The translations under genes and the position numbers were made by a program. A DNA stretch of 14,050 nucleotides from JBAZOJ01 sp041648755 (GTDB lineage: Bacteria > Planctomycetota > B143-G9): the NCBI GenBank assembly GCA_041648755.1, contig JBAZOJ010000070.1:1-14050 (forward strand). The letters are read 5' to 3'. Positions 6,110 to 13,836 of the stretch are shown piece by piece. The notes beneath the pieces were generated by a model that searched no databases, was not told the DNA's origin, and was given only the letters and a program-made list of their open reading frames with translations. Each line of letters begins with the position of its first letter. Position 1 is the stretch's first letter.

Positions 6110-7719
6110 TTCCGGACTGCCTTGTAGTATGCTCTCAGCGTCAAGACGAAGAAGACAACAAACGACAGGCCTGCAGCCTGCGCGTATGGAATCTTGTCGA
6201 GCAGGAACATCACGGGAGTCATGAACAGCATCAAGCACGTGACTGCTGCAAAGAAGAACGCTGGCAGCAAGGCAACCAATCTCTCGGTAGACCCGTCCGA
6301 GGTACGTATGAAGGTCACGCCGCGATTGGTTTTTTCGAGGAAGCGCTCTGCATGGCCGGGAAGCCGGAAAAGCGTGAGAGCAAAGCGGCGGAGTTCTTCA
6401 GCAAAGAAATCCATTGGGCGCTTCTCTTCCATGACATAGCGCTTGATATAGGGCTTGGCGATGTGAATCAGGTTGAGCTGAGGGTCCAGGGCGGCGAGAT
6501 GCCCCTCCAGTATGGAGACGGTCCTGAGAAAGAGCAGGATACGGTGCGGAACCTGGAAGGATCGTACTTCGTGGAAATACGCGTGGAGCTTCTTCAGCCA
6601 TTCCCCATACCTGAGCTTGTCCTTGAATTCCTTCGGCGCGATGTCCCTGAATTCTCTGACTGCGAACAGCAGTAACTCGCGCGTGCGTTGCTCGTCCTCG
6701 TCCAACGATATCACGCCGAGTTTCTTCGCGCCCTCGACCATCTCTTCCACGTTGAAGCTTATGATTGACCGGGCCATGAACCGGAGAGCCTCACGCGTGT
6801 CGTCCTGCAGTTCGCTGCAGATTCCGAAGTCCACAAAGACGATCTCGTCCTGATCCGAGATGAAGATATTTCCGGGATGCGGATCGGCATGGAAGAAACC
6901 ATGCTGGAATATCTGAGCGGCATACACGTCCACAAGACGTTCGATGATCCTCTTCCGCCTGGCTTCGTTCTTCTCACTCGCAGCGAACTCCGGAATTTTC
7001 TGGCCCTGGACGAACTCCATCGTGAGTACCTTGGTCGTCGTATATTCCCAGTAGATTCGAGGCGCCACGACTCTCTTGTCAGCCTCGAAAAGAGACCGGA
7101 ATCTTTCGGCGAATTTCCCTTCCCGTACGTAATTCAGCTCTCCGAGCAGAACCTTCCGCATTTCTTCATACAGAAGCCCGACCTTGATACGCGCCCTTAG
7201 CGAGAACAGAAAGAACGCGAGCCTTAAAGCCCGCAAATCCGATTCCACAACTGCGTCAATCTCCGGATACTGCACCTTGACGGCGACATGGGAACCGTCG
7301 GCGAGCCATGCCTCGTGTACCTGGCCAATGGAAGCCGAGGCGATTGGAGTCTTGTCGAAACGAGCAAAAACGGAGTCAATGGGTCGGTTGAGTTCCAGTT
7401 CGATGCGCAATCTCACCTTCTCGTAATCTACCGGCGGTATCCTGTCCTGCAACTTGGAGAGAATCTCGATGTATTCCGGAGGCATGACGTCGGCGCGCGA
7501 CGAGACAACCTGACCAATCTTTATCAGTAGTCCTTTGTGCTTGATCGCACGGTTGAAAAACGATGTGGCAAAGCTCCTGTGAAGCCATCTCTGCCCAGCT
7601 TCGTAACGACTCTCTCCAAAGAGCTGCCCGACAATCCCCCAGACGTGATAAGTAATCCAAACGCGCAGAATGAACAGTGCGTTGGATGGATATCTAAGAA
7701 GACGGGAAATCGATCCCAA
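6106..7719 (-). CDS. ABC1/UbiB/AarF-family atypical protein kinase-like protein
   Basis: The protein is 537 residues from a TTG start. The family's motifs are all present: KIGQ (67-70, the KxGQ motif), the Ala-rich loop ASASIGQVH (127-135), VAVKVQYP with Lys148, HADPHPGN (277-284) and VDFG (296-299). Two hydrophobic helices end the protein (about 481-504 and 510-530), as in UbiB. Relatives support ubiquinone or other lipid metabolism as membrane ATPases or kinases. No quinone biosynthesis gene is nearby, so the pathway is open. TTG 7719 is preferred because AAAGGA lies 6 nt upstream and because ATGs at 7857 and 7821 would overlap the Cys-rich gene by 88 and 52 bp. ATG 7821 is the main alternative. 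It is coupled to the permease by an ATGA overlap. Confidence 0.88.
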   Translation of the reverse strand: MGSISRLLRYPSNALFILRVWITYHVWGIVGQLFGESRYEAGQRWLHRSFATSFFNRAIKHKGLLIKIGQVVSSRADVMPPEYIEILSKLQDRIPPVDYEKVRLRIELELNRPIDSVFARFDKTPIASASIGQVHEAWLADGSHVAVKVQYPEIDAVVESDLRALRLAFFLFSLRARIKVGLLYEEMRKVLLGELNYVREGKFAERFRSLFEADKRVVAPRIYWEYTTTKVLTMEFVQGQKIPEFAASEKNEARRKRIIERLVDVYAAQIFQHGFFHADPHPGNIFISDQDEIVFVDFGICSELQDDTREALRFMARSIISFNVEEMVEGAKKLGVISLDEDEQRTRELLLFAVREFRDIAPKEFKDKLRYGEWLKKLHAYFHEVRSFQVPHRILLFLRTVSILEGHLAALDPQLNLIHIAKPYIKRYVMEEKRPMDFFAEELRRFALTLFRLPGHAERFLEKTNRGVTFIRTSDGSTERLVALLPAFFFAAVTCLMLFMTPVMFLLDKIPYAQAAGLSFVVFFVLTLRAYYKAVRK

Positions 7720-7769
7720 TGGCTGTCCTTTCCAAACTGATGACGCTTGTCCGTGCCTCCGGTCCGAAG

Positions 7770-8048
7770 TCAGGATTTTGTCTCTGGCTGTGCTTCCTTC
7801 TTCTCCTGATGCTCGCAGCATTGCTCCACGAGATGCTCCATCTGCTTGAGGCGACACTCCAGAATCCGTACAGACTGTGCGTAAAGGTCTCTGCGAAGTC
7901 TGACTATGTGCGCGTACATCTCAGGGGGAAGAATCTTGCTGAGCATGAAGTATTTTGCGTCCATGCAGGCATGCATGAGCCTCAAGTACGGACACCTGGC
8001 GCAGCAGTTGTCGTCAGAGCTACCGGCAGTCTTCTTTTCGCAGCACAT
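7770..8048 (-). CDS. Small cysteine-rich protein of unknown function
   Basis: I do not recognise the family. This encodes 92 residues with nine cysteines: C2, C3, C15, C16, C19, C28, C65, C77 and C78. The N-terminal pattern is CC-x11-CC-x2-C-x8-C, and the next part (about residues 40-82) is charged and helical, possibly a coiled coil, with a second CC pair. There is no signal peptide or membrane segment, so a cytoplasmic metal- or iron-sulphur-binding role, or a redox role, is possible but unproven. The gene looks real: AAGGAGAG stands just before its ATG, and it starts 9 bp after prfB in an otherwise tightly packed operon. It ends 50 bp before the chosen start of the UbiB-like gene. Confidence 0.75.
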   Translation of the reverse strand: MCCEKKTAGSSDDNCCARCPYLRLMHACMDAKYFMLSKILPPEMYAHIVRLRRDLYAQSVRILECRLKQMEHLVEQCCEHQEKKEAQPETKS

Positions 8049-8057
8049 GGTCTCTCC

Positions 8058-9182
8058 TTACTTCTTCCCCGCCAAATCTCTTGTCAGCCGATGGCGGAGA
8101 TAGGATTCGATGAAACCGTCAATCTCGCCGTCGAGAACCTTGCGCACATCGGTCTCCTCCACATCGGTCCGATGGTCCTTCACCAGAGTGTATGGCTGAA
8201 GAACGTACGACCTGATCTGGTTACCCCAGGCGATCTCGCCACGTTCGCCGATGATCACCTTGAGCTCCGCATCTCGCTGGGCCTCGTAGTATCGCTGAAT
8301 CCTCGCTACAAGTTCGCGCATCGCGACCTGTCGGTTCTTGATTTGCGATCTCTCGGCTTGACATTGTACCACGATCCCGGTGGGCAGGTGAGTTATTCGT
8401 ACCGCCGACTCGGTTTTGTTGACGTGCTGACCCCCTGGGCCACCTGCCTTGTAGGTGTCCACCTTGAGTTCCTTGTCCTCGATGTTAACTTCCACATCGT
8501 CAAAAACAGGGAGGATGTCCACGCTGGAAAACGAAGTATGCCGACGCGCATTCGAGTCGAAGGGGGAAATGCGGACCAACCTGTGTACTCCGCATTCAGA
8601 ACGCAGATGACCGTAGGCGTAAAAGCCTTCTATCTCAAGTGTTACGCTCTTTATGCCGGCTTCCTCTCCAGCGACGATATGAGTCTGCTCAAACTTGAAA
8701 TCGCTGCGCTCCAACCATCGAGTGTACATCCGCAAGAGCATGGAAACCCAGTCACAGCTCTCGGTGCCCCCGGCACCCGCGTGGATCGACATGATGACAT
8801 TTCGGGAGTCGTTTTCTCCGGACATCAGTGTAAGAAGTTCGAAGTGCCGAAAGTCCGCCTGAAGAGAGTCGAAATCCCTTATCAACTCATCGACAAGGGA
8901 GGGGTCGCCATCCTCAACCACGAGATCTACCATTCCGAAGCTCTCAGTTACCCGCCCTCGAAGCCCACCAACTTGCTCGATAGTCTTTTTCAGGCCAGCC
9001 AGCTCTCTGACAAGGGGCCTTGCAGCATCCTGATTATCCCAGAATCCCTGCTGAGCCATGTAACCTTCTATTACGCGAATCCGCTCCTTCTTGCCGGGCA
9101 GATCCAGCGCTCTTTCAAGCTCTTCAAGGCCGTTCGAAACAGCCTCAAGCTTGCCCTTCAGGTCACTCAGGTCAAGGATCAT
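8058..9182 (-). CDS. prfB: Peptide chain release factor 2, no programmed frameshift
   Basis: The 374-residue class I release factor carries SPF (206-208), the stop-codon reading tripeptide of RF2 that recognises UGA and UAA, and GGQ (250-252) in KAGGPGGQHVNKTES, the peptidyl-tRNA hydrolysis motif. The N-terminal region (LKGKLEAV, KKERIRVIE, FWDN) aligns by eye with known RF2. In many bacteria the gene is split at about codon 25 by an in-frame UGA and needs a +1 frameshift. Here codons 25-30 (GCG CTG GAT CTG CCC GGC) are in frame with no stop and no CTTTGA, so autoregulation by frameshifting is absent. The ATG directly follows the purN TAA with no gap, which suggests coupled translation; only a weak CAGG lies upstream. 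Confidence 0.97.
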   Translation of the reverse strand: MILDLSDLKGKLEAVSNGLEELERALDLPGKKERIRVIEGYMAQQGFWDNQDAARPLVRELAGLKKTIEQVGGLRGRVTESFGMVDLVVEDGDPSLVDELIRDFDSLQADFRHFELLTLMSGENDSRNVIMSIHAGAGGTESCDWVSMLLRMYTRWLERSDFKFEQTHIVAGEEAGIKSVTLEIEGFYAYGHLRSECGVHRLVRISPFDSNARRHTSFSSVDILPVFDDVEVNIEDKELKVDTYKAGGPGGQHVNKTESAVRITHLPTGIVVQCQAERSQIKNRQVAMRELVARIQRYYEAQRDAELKVIIGERGEIAWGNQIRSYVLQPYTLVKDHRTDVEETDVRKVLDGEIDGFIESYLRHRLTRDLAGKK

Positions 9183-9824
9183 TTACCTGATGCCTTTCGG
9201 CATGCGCGGCTCAACTGTGACAATTCTTCCCTGAACTCGAACTCTCTCTTCTGCGATCCAGGTCAGCACCTCAGGCAGAGCTCTGCGCTCAACTCGCTGA
9301 ACTCGCGCGGCCAGTTTTGCTACATCGTCTCCCGGAAACACCCGGACAACCTTCTGAAGAATGATGGGCCCATGGTCATATGTGTCATCAACGAAGTGAA
9401 TCGTGCATCCGGTGACCTTGACGCCCGATTCCAGGACTGCCGTATGAACGTGTTCTCCCCACATGCCCTGGCCGCCAAACGCGGGCAGCAGTGCCGGGTG
9501 AACGTTGATTATCCGATTGCGATAAGCCTTGGGCACTATGTAATAGCACAAGTACCCGCCGAAGATTGCATAGTCAGTGCCCGCATCGTCCATCTCACGC
9601 GTCACCGCTGCACTGAACGCTTCGCAATCCGCAAAGTCCTTCGTCCTTATCACCTTGGAGGGGATATGAGCTTTCGCGGCGATCTTGAGGCCGCCTGCCT
9701 CCGAGCGACTTGAAATAACGCGGACAACCTCCGCAGGCACCTCTCCGGAGTCAACCTTCGCCAGAAGGTTGGCAAGAGTTGTCCCACGACCTGACAGAAG
9801 AAATGCTATTCTTAGTTTCTTCAC
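9183..9824 (-). CDS. purN: Phosphoribosylglycinamide formyltransferase (GAR transformylase)
   Basis: This 213-residue enzyme transfers a formyl group from 10-formyl-tetrahydrofolate to GAR in purine synthesis. Visible are the N-terminal Rossmann start RIAFLLSGRGTTLANLL, the catalytic INVHP with N107 and H109, and HFVDDTYDHGPII with H143 and D147, the expected Asn-His-Asp set. The loop AFGGQGMWG (115-123) replaces the usual short loop seen in E. coli and marks a subtype. The frame is open upstream to 9929, but GTG 9824 is chosen because it overlaps the ileS TGA as GTGA and yields a normal PurN length and N-terminus (KKLRIAFLLSG). The gene sits between ileS and prfB, so it is likely co-transcribed; no other purine gene is in the window. 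Confidence 0.93.
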   Translation of the reverse strand: MKKLRIAFLLSGRGTTLANLLAKVDSGEVPAEVVRVISSRSEAGGLKIAAKAHIPSKVIRTKDFADCEAFSAAVTREMDDAGTDYAIFGGYLCYYIVPKAYRNRIINVHPALLPAFGGQGMWGEHVHTAVLESGVKVTGCTIHFVDDTYDHGPIILQKVVRVFPGDDVAKLAARVQRVERRALPEVLTWIAEERVRVQGRIVTVEPRMPKGIR

Positions 9825-12652
9825 TTCTGGCAATCCGAGTCCTTTACCGCGCTGACACAGCGAGAGCAGATGTCGGGATGATCCGCATTGTGACCGACGT
9901 CCGCTCTGTGATTCCAGCACCGTGCGCACTTCCGGTGCTCAACTTTCCATACTGACACGCTAACGCTCGGAAGATCAGGATCAGGCAACTGCCCTTCCCT
10001 CTCTTCGCTGCAGATACTCAACTCACTTACTTTGAAAACTTCCGGAAGTGCTGACGCATTTCGAAGAAGGAGATCGTGCAACGCAGAATCGGTCGTCCAG
10101 ATCGCCACTCCTGCCTCTTCCGATCGACTGAGCGCACCTGAGTTTCTGAGAATCTCCAGCCTTCTCCGCACTGCATATCTTACCTGGCCGATCTTCGCGA
10201 ACACCGAACGGGCCTTCTCGTTGCGCCACTCCTTTGGAATTTCGGGCCAGAGCGACATGTGAACGCTGTTCTCAAGCGGAACAAAGACCTTGAGCGCGTC
10301 CCAGATTTCCTCGGCAGTATGCACCAGCACAGGAGCCATCATCCGCGCAAGAGCGCTGCAGATGTGGAATAGCACCGTTCTGGACGAACGACGCGAAACC
10401 CAGGATGAGGCGTCGCAGTACAACCGATCCTTAAGGATATCGAAGTAGTCACTGGAAAGAGTGACGTCGCAGAAGTTCTTGAAATCCTGATAGAAGCGAT
10501 GGTACTCGAAGTCCTCGAAGTGCCCTCTGAGCTTCTCTTCGAGCGCGGCAAGTTCCGCCAGCGCCCATTTATCAAGATCGCCAAGCTGCTCGTATTCAAC
10601 CATCTCGTTCTGTGAGAAGCCGCTCAGGTTGCCCAGCATGTATCGGAAGCAGTTGCGAATGGCAAAATACGAGCCGTTAAGTCTGCTGACGACCTCTTCG
10701 GAGAATAGCACATCCTCCTTGTAGTCAACAGAGCAGATCCACAGCCGGACAACATCCGCACCGAACACTCGCACGCAATCGTGCGCAGCGGTAACGTCGT
10801 ACTTGCTCTCTTTCTTCTTCGACTTGGACAGTTTCTGACCCCATTCATCAACGATGAAACCATGGGTAACGACTGTCTTGAAAGGCCTTGTGTCATAGGC
10901 GGCAACTGCGGGGAGCAGGGATAACTGGAACCACCCGCGGTGTTGGTCTGTGCCTTCGAGATAGACATCCGCCGGGAAAGAAAGCTCCGGACGAGCCATG
11001 ACCACCGACCGGAATGAAGAGCCGCTTTCGAACCAGACGTCAAAGATATCATGCTCTTTCTGGATGCGCGAGGAGGAGCATTTTGGACAGCAAGTTCCCT
11101 TCGGCAGCACGTCTCCGGGAGCACAGTCAAAATAGCCGTCCGCTCCATGCTTCTTCACGAACTCCACCACGGAGTCGAGAATCTTACCATCCAGCACGGT
11201 CTCCCCGCAGTCAAGACAGTAGAAAGCCGGAATCAGCACGCCCCAGACTCGCTGACGCGAAATGCACCAGTCCGGCCGGCCTTTGACCATTCCGCTGATC
11301 CGGTCGTATCCCCATGAAGGGACCCATCGTGTTGCGTCGATTTCGCTGAGCATCCGATCTCTAAGACCTTCATGCTCTATCTTCACGAACCACTGCGGAG
11401 TAGCCCGGAATATCACCGGGTTCTTGCACCTCCAGCAGTGCGGGTAGCTGTGTGTCAGTATGCCGGACCCCACCAGGAAGCCCTGGGAATTCAGATGGGC
11501 GATGATCTTTGGATCCGCGTCGTGTACGCTCAATCCCTCCCAGAGAGGGACTTCCTTAGTGAATCGGCCACGCGAATCAACCGGGCTCAGGACATCCAGC
11601 CCATTCTGCAGTCCCGCGAAGTAGTCCTCCTGGCCGTGCCCGGGAGCCACATGCACAATGCCCGTACCGTCCTCGACCGTGACGAAATCCGCAAGAATAA
11701 GCTTGCCCGTACGATCCGCGAACGGATGGCGATAGGTCACTCCAGCCAGGGCCGAGCCGGAACAAACCGCAACAACCTCGAATCGCTCGAACCTCGTTGC
11801 CGACCGGACGGCCTCGATCCTGTCCTTGGCGACAAAGGTGAAGCCTCGTCCGAGAGATTTGGTCTCAATGGAAACAAGCGCATATTCAAGGGCGGGATTA
11901 ACTGCCACAGCCAAGTTGGATGGAAGCGTCCAGGGCGTGGTCGTCCATATGAACGCATAGGCAGGAGCATCCAGCTTGAGACCAAACGCTTCATCAAGAC
12001 CCTTGGCATCGGGGAACAAGACAAAAATCGATGGCCCCGTCTCGTCGCCGTACTCGATTTCTGCTTCGGCAAGCGCTGTTTCGCAGTGCATGCACCAGTG
12101 GATTGGCTTCAGCGCACGAGTGACATAGCCTTTCTCGTACATCCTACGGAAGACATCCAGTACTCCCGACTCGTATTCGGGAGTGAAGGTGAGGTAAGGA
12201 TGATACCAGTCACCAAATACCCCGAGTGCCATAAACTGCTGGCGTTGGAGATCGATGTATTTCTGGGCATAGGCGCGGCAACGCTGGCGGACTTCCGCGG
12301 GAGTCAGTTCCTCTTTGTTCGCCTTGATTTCGTTGACGACCTTATGCTCGATCGGCAGTCCATGACAATCCCAGCCGGGGATGTATGGGACATCGAATCC
12401 GCGAAGCGTGAAGTACTTCACGACGATGTCTTTCAGGATCTTGTTCATTCCCGTGCCGATATGGACCCCGCCATTTGCATAGGGCGGTCCGTCATGCATT
12501 GTGAAGACCGGCCTCCCCTTGCGCGAAGTCCGGATCTGTGAATACACGTCCATTTCGGCCCAGCGCGCCTGCATTATTGGTTCTCGCGACGTAAGGTTGG
12601 CCTTCATCGCGAAATCGGTTTTTGGCAGATTCAGAGTATGCTTGTATTCCAT
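9821..12652 (-). CDS. ileS: Isoleucyl-tRNA synthetase
   Basis: The 943-residue class I synthetase charges tRNA-Ile. Its motifs are PPYANGGVHIGTGMNK (HIGH variant HIGT at 64-67), the tryptophan-rich editing segment TTTPWTLPSN (237-246), GWDCHGLPIEHK (93-104), CISRQRVWG (463-471), KLSKS (607-611, the KMSKS loop), and a C-terminal zinc ribbon with C909, C912, C929 and C932. The C-terminal ribbon and overall length fit the bacterial IleS type. The start at 12652 is firm: AAGGAG stands 5 nt upstream and the protein begins MEYKHTLNLPKTDF. The frame stays open to 12895, but that stretch overlaps yggU and is not conserved-looking. The preceding 154 bp hold no gene. Translation into purN is coupled by a GTGA overlap. 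Confidence 0.98.
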   Translation of the reverse strand: MEYKHTLNLPKTDFAMKANLTSREPIMQARWAEMDVYSQIRTSRKGRPVFTMHDGPPYANGGVHIGTGMNKILKDIVVKYFTLRGFDVPYIPGWDCHGLPIEHKVVNEIKANKEELTPAEVRQRCRAYAQKYIDLQRQQFMALGVFGDWYHPYLTFTPEYESGVLDVFRRMYEKGYVTRALKPIHWCMHCETALAEAEIEYGDETGPSIFVLFPDAKGLDEAFGLKLDAPAYAFIWTTTPWTLPSNLAVAVNPALEYALVSIETKSLGRGFTFVAKDRIEAVRSATRFERFEVVAVCSGSALAGVTYRHPFADRTGKLILADFVTVEDGTGIVHVAPGHGQEDYFAGLQNGLDVLSPVDSRGRFTKEVPLWEGLSVHDADPKIIAHLNSQGFLVGSGILTHSYPHCWRCKNPVIFRATPQWFVKIEHEGLRDRMLSEIDATRWVPSWGYDRISGMVKGRPDWCISRQRVWGVLIPAFYCLDCGETVLDGKILDSVVEFVKKHGADGYFDCAPGDVLPKGTCCPKCSSSRIQKEHDIFDVWFESGSSFRSVVMARPELSFPADVYLEGTDQHRGWFQLSLLPAVAAYDTRPFKTVVTHGFIVDEWGQKLSKSKKKESKYDVTAAHDCVRVFGADVVRLWICSVDYKEDVLFSEEVVSRLNGSYFAIRNCFRYMLGNLSGFSQNEMVEYEQLGDLDKWALAELAALEEKLRGHFEDFEYHRFYQDFKNFCDVTLSSDYFDILKDRLYCDASSWVSRRSSRTVLFHICSALARMMAPVLVHTAEEIWDALKVFVPLENSVHMSLWPEIPKEWRNEKARSVFAKIGQVRYAVRRRLEILRNSGALSRSEEAGVAIWTTDSALHDLLLRNASALPEVFKVSELSICSEEREGQLPDPDLPSVSVSVWKVEHRKCARCWNHRADVGHNADHPDICSRCVSAVKDSDCQK

Positions 12653-12806
12653 TGTTTCTCCTTGAAAGGGCGACTCCAAAAAAAGTGAAATGCCGTTCGT
12701 CAGCGGCTTGGAATCGCCTCGCCGGGACAAGCGGTCCGACACTCGGATGCCGCGAGCCCAACGAAAGGAACCTCCTGTTCCTGCCTGCTTTGGTGACGAT
12801 TTTGCA
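12653..12806 (-). promoter_or_regulatory. Leader region of ileS with two weak hairpins
   Basis: This is the only sizeable gap in the minus-strand gene series. Reading along the minus strand, it holds a 6-bp hairpin (AGGAAC/GTTCCT, plus coordinates 12766-12782), then a 4-bp GCCG/CGGC hairpin (12692-12707) followed 7 nt later by a run of seven T (12678-12684), then the ileS SD. The second element could be a weak attenuator. I see no T-box hallmarks and no convincing promoter. Confidence 0.35.
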
Positions 12807-13100
12807 TCATAGTTCCGACGCTTTCTTTTGCAGTGCGGGGGCGAATTTTCCGTCAACGCGAACACGCTTCTCGCGCGACGAAGCACCCGCCACAAGCTCC
12901 AGAGCCTTCTTCGGTGCGCCGAGCCATTCGGACAAGAGTTCTATCAGGGCCTCATTTGCCCTGCCATCAACCGGGGGGGCAGTCACACGGCACTGCAGGA
13001 CACCGTCGATAAGGCCGATAACCTCGCTCCGAGACCCGCGAGGTTTCAGATGAACTCTAAACTCCAGACCACCGGGGACAGCCCGGGTGACCAGTTTCAT
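12807..13100 (-). CDS. yggU: DUF167 (YggU/UPF0235) family protein
   Basis: This is a 97-residue protein with the YggU pattern: LEFRVHLKPRGSRSEVIG, then VLQCRVTAPPVDGRANEALIELLSEWLGAPKKALELVAGASSREKRVRV. The APPVDGRAN and SREK stretches are the family's conserved core. The biochemical function is unknown; the fold is a small alpha/beta domain. The ATG overlaps the yggS stop as ATGA, so it is translationally coupled. The neighbourhood of yggS and yggU is common in bacteria. The C-terminus (PALQKKASEL) is Lys-rich. Confidence 0.93.
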   Translation of the reverse strand: MKLVTRAVPGGLEFRVHLKPRGSRSEVIGLIDGVLQCRVTAPPVDGRANEALIELLSEWLGAPKKALELVAGASSREKRVRVDGKFAPALQKKASEL

Positions 13101-13786
13101 ACCAGATCCCTGAAGAGGAGAGAGCCCACTCGGATAATGGTTGCTCCTTCCTCGATAGCTACCTCAAAGTCCTGACTCATGCCCATGCTGAGTTCGCAGG
13201 GGACCGGCAAGCCGTGCCTCTCCTGGAGTGTCCTCGACAATTCCCTCAGCGACGCGAAGAACCGTCTGCTCTGCTCAGGTTCTTCCGAAAGGGGAGCCAT
13301 CGTCATCAACCCGCGGAGTTCGATTCCCCGAAACGTCAGGCATTTCTCAAGTACGGCCGGAACTTCGGACTGCCCAAGACCGTGCTTCGTCTTCTCGCCT
13401 GAGATGTTCACTTCGATCAGGATTGGAATCCTCTTCCCGAGCTCAAGCGCCTTCTCTGAAGCGCCATAGGCAATCTCGGCAGAGTCGATCCCGTGCAGCA
13501 GAACCGCTCGCTCAACAGCTTTGCGGGTCTTGTTACGTTGCAGATTGCCAATGTGATGCCATCTCACGGTGGAAGGAAGCGCATCGGCTTTCTTTTCAAG
13601 CTCCTGAACACGGTTCTCGCCAAGATCGAACACTCCGCACTCATGAAGCGCAGCAGCAACGTCCGGGGTCACGTACTTCGTGACAGCCACGAGGGTGACT
13701 CCTGCGGAGTCTCTTCCACATCGCGCGCACGCCGACTCGATGTGCTCTCTGACGAAGCCCAAGTTGCGCTTCAGTGCTTGTTTCAC
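13097..13786 (-). CDS. yggS: YggS/PLPBP-family pyridoxal phosphate homeostasis protein
   Basis: The 229-residue protein is a single-domain alanine racemase-like TIM barrel that binds pyridoxal 5'-phosphate and buffers vitamin B6 and amino-acid metabolism. Motifs are NLGFVREHIESACARCGR at the N-terminus, TLVAVTKY with the PLP-binding Lys37, FDLGENRVQEL, WHHIGNLQRNK, RGLMTMAP, SMGMSQDFEVAIEEGATIIRVGSLLF. The start is a GTG; the N-terminus then aligns with the family and no better start exists. No SD precedes it. A TATAAT box lies so close that the message would have only about 4 nt of leader, so it may be leaderless. It is the first gene after that promoter and couples to yggU. Confidence 0.95.
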   Translation of the reverse strand: MKQALKRNLGFVREHIESACARCGRDSAGVTLVAVTKYVTPDVAAALHECGVFDLGENRVQELEKKADALPSTVRWHHIGNLQRNKTRKAVERAVLLHGIDSAEIAYGASEKALELGKRIPILIEVNISGEKTKHGLGQSEVPAVLEKCLTFRGIELRGLMTMAPLSEEPEQSRRFFASLRELSRTLQERHGLPVPCELSMGMSQDFEVAIEEGATIIRVGSLLFRDLV

Positions 13787-13796
13787 AAGGTGCGGA

Positions 13797-13824
13797 ATTA
13801 TAGCGATTTAAGGGGGAAAGGCAA
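13797..13824 (-). promoter_or_regulatory. Sigma70-like promoter for yggS and probably the downstream operon
   Basis: On the minus strand a perfect TATAAT (13802-13797) is preceded, with 16-bp spacing, by TTGCCT (13824-13819), a 4-of-6 match to the -35 hexamer. The expected start near 13790 is about 4 nt before the yggS GTG. It lies in the 50-bp gap after the upstream TPR-like gene. Confidence 0.6.
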
Positions 13825-13836
13825 GAAAAAGGGGCT

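Noticed and set aside
6110..6238. N-terminal extension of the ABC-2 permease by 43 residues
   Set aside because: It lies fully within the UbiB-like gene, is not hydrophobic in permease style, and the ATGA overlap at 6109 gives a better start.
7720..7857. Longer form of the UbiB-like protein from ATG 7857
   Set aside because: It would overlap the Cys-rich gene by 88 bp, and the added residues are low in family similarity. The TTG at 7719 has AAAGGA at good distance. ATG 7821 remains possible.
7719..9713. A 664-codon open frame on the plus strand opposite prfB and purN
   Set aside because: Its codons are the exact reverse complements of the prfB, purN and Cys-rich codons, which share one frame. 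A stop would need TTA, CTA or TCA codons in those genes, and these are avoided. No SD or recognisable domain is seen.
11372..12541. A 389-codon open frame on the plus strand opposite ileS
   Set aside because: It lies in the same mirror register to ileS and is explained by avoidance of TTA, CTA and TCA codons. The ileS motifs on the minus strand are unambiguous.
12653..12895. N-terminal extension of ileS by 81 residues
   Set aside because: It would overlap yggU, contains no IleRS-like sequence, and the ATG at 12652 has a strong SD and a normal IleRS beginning.
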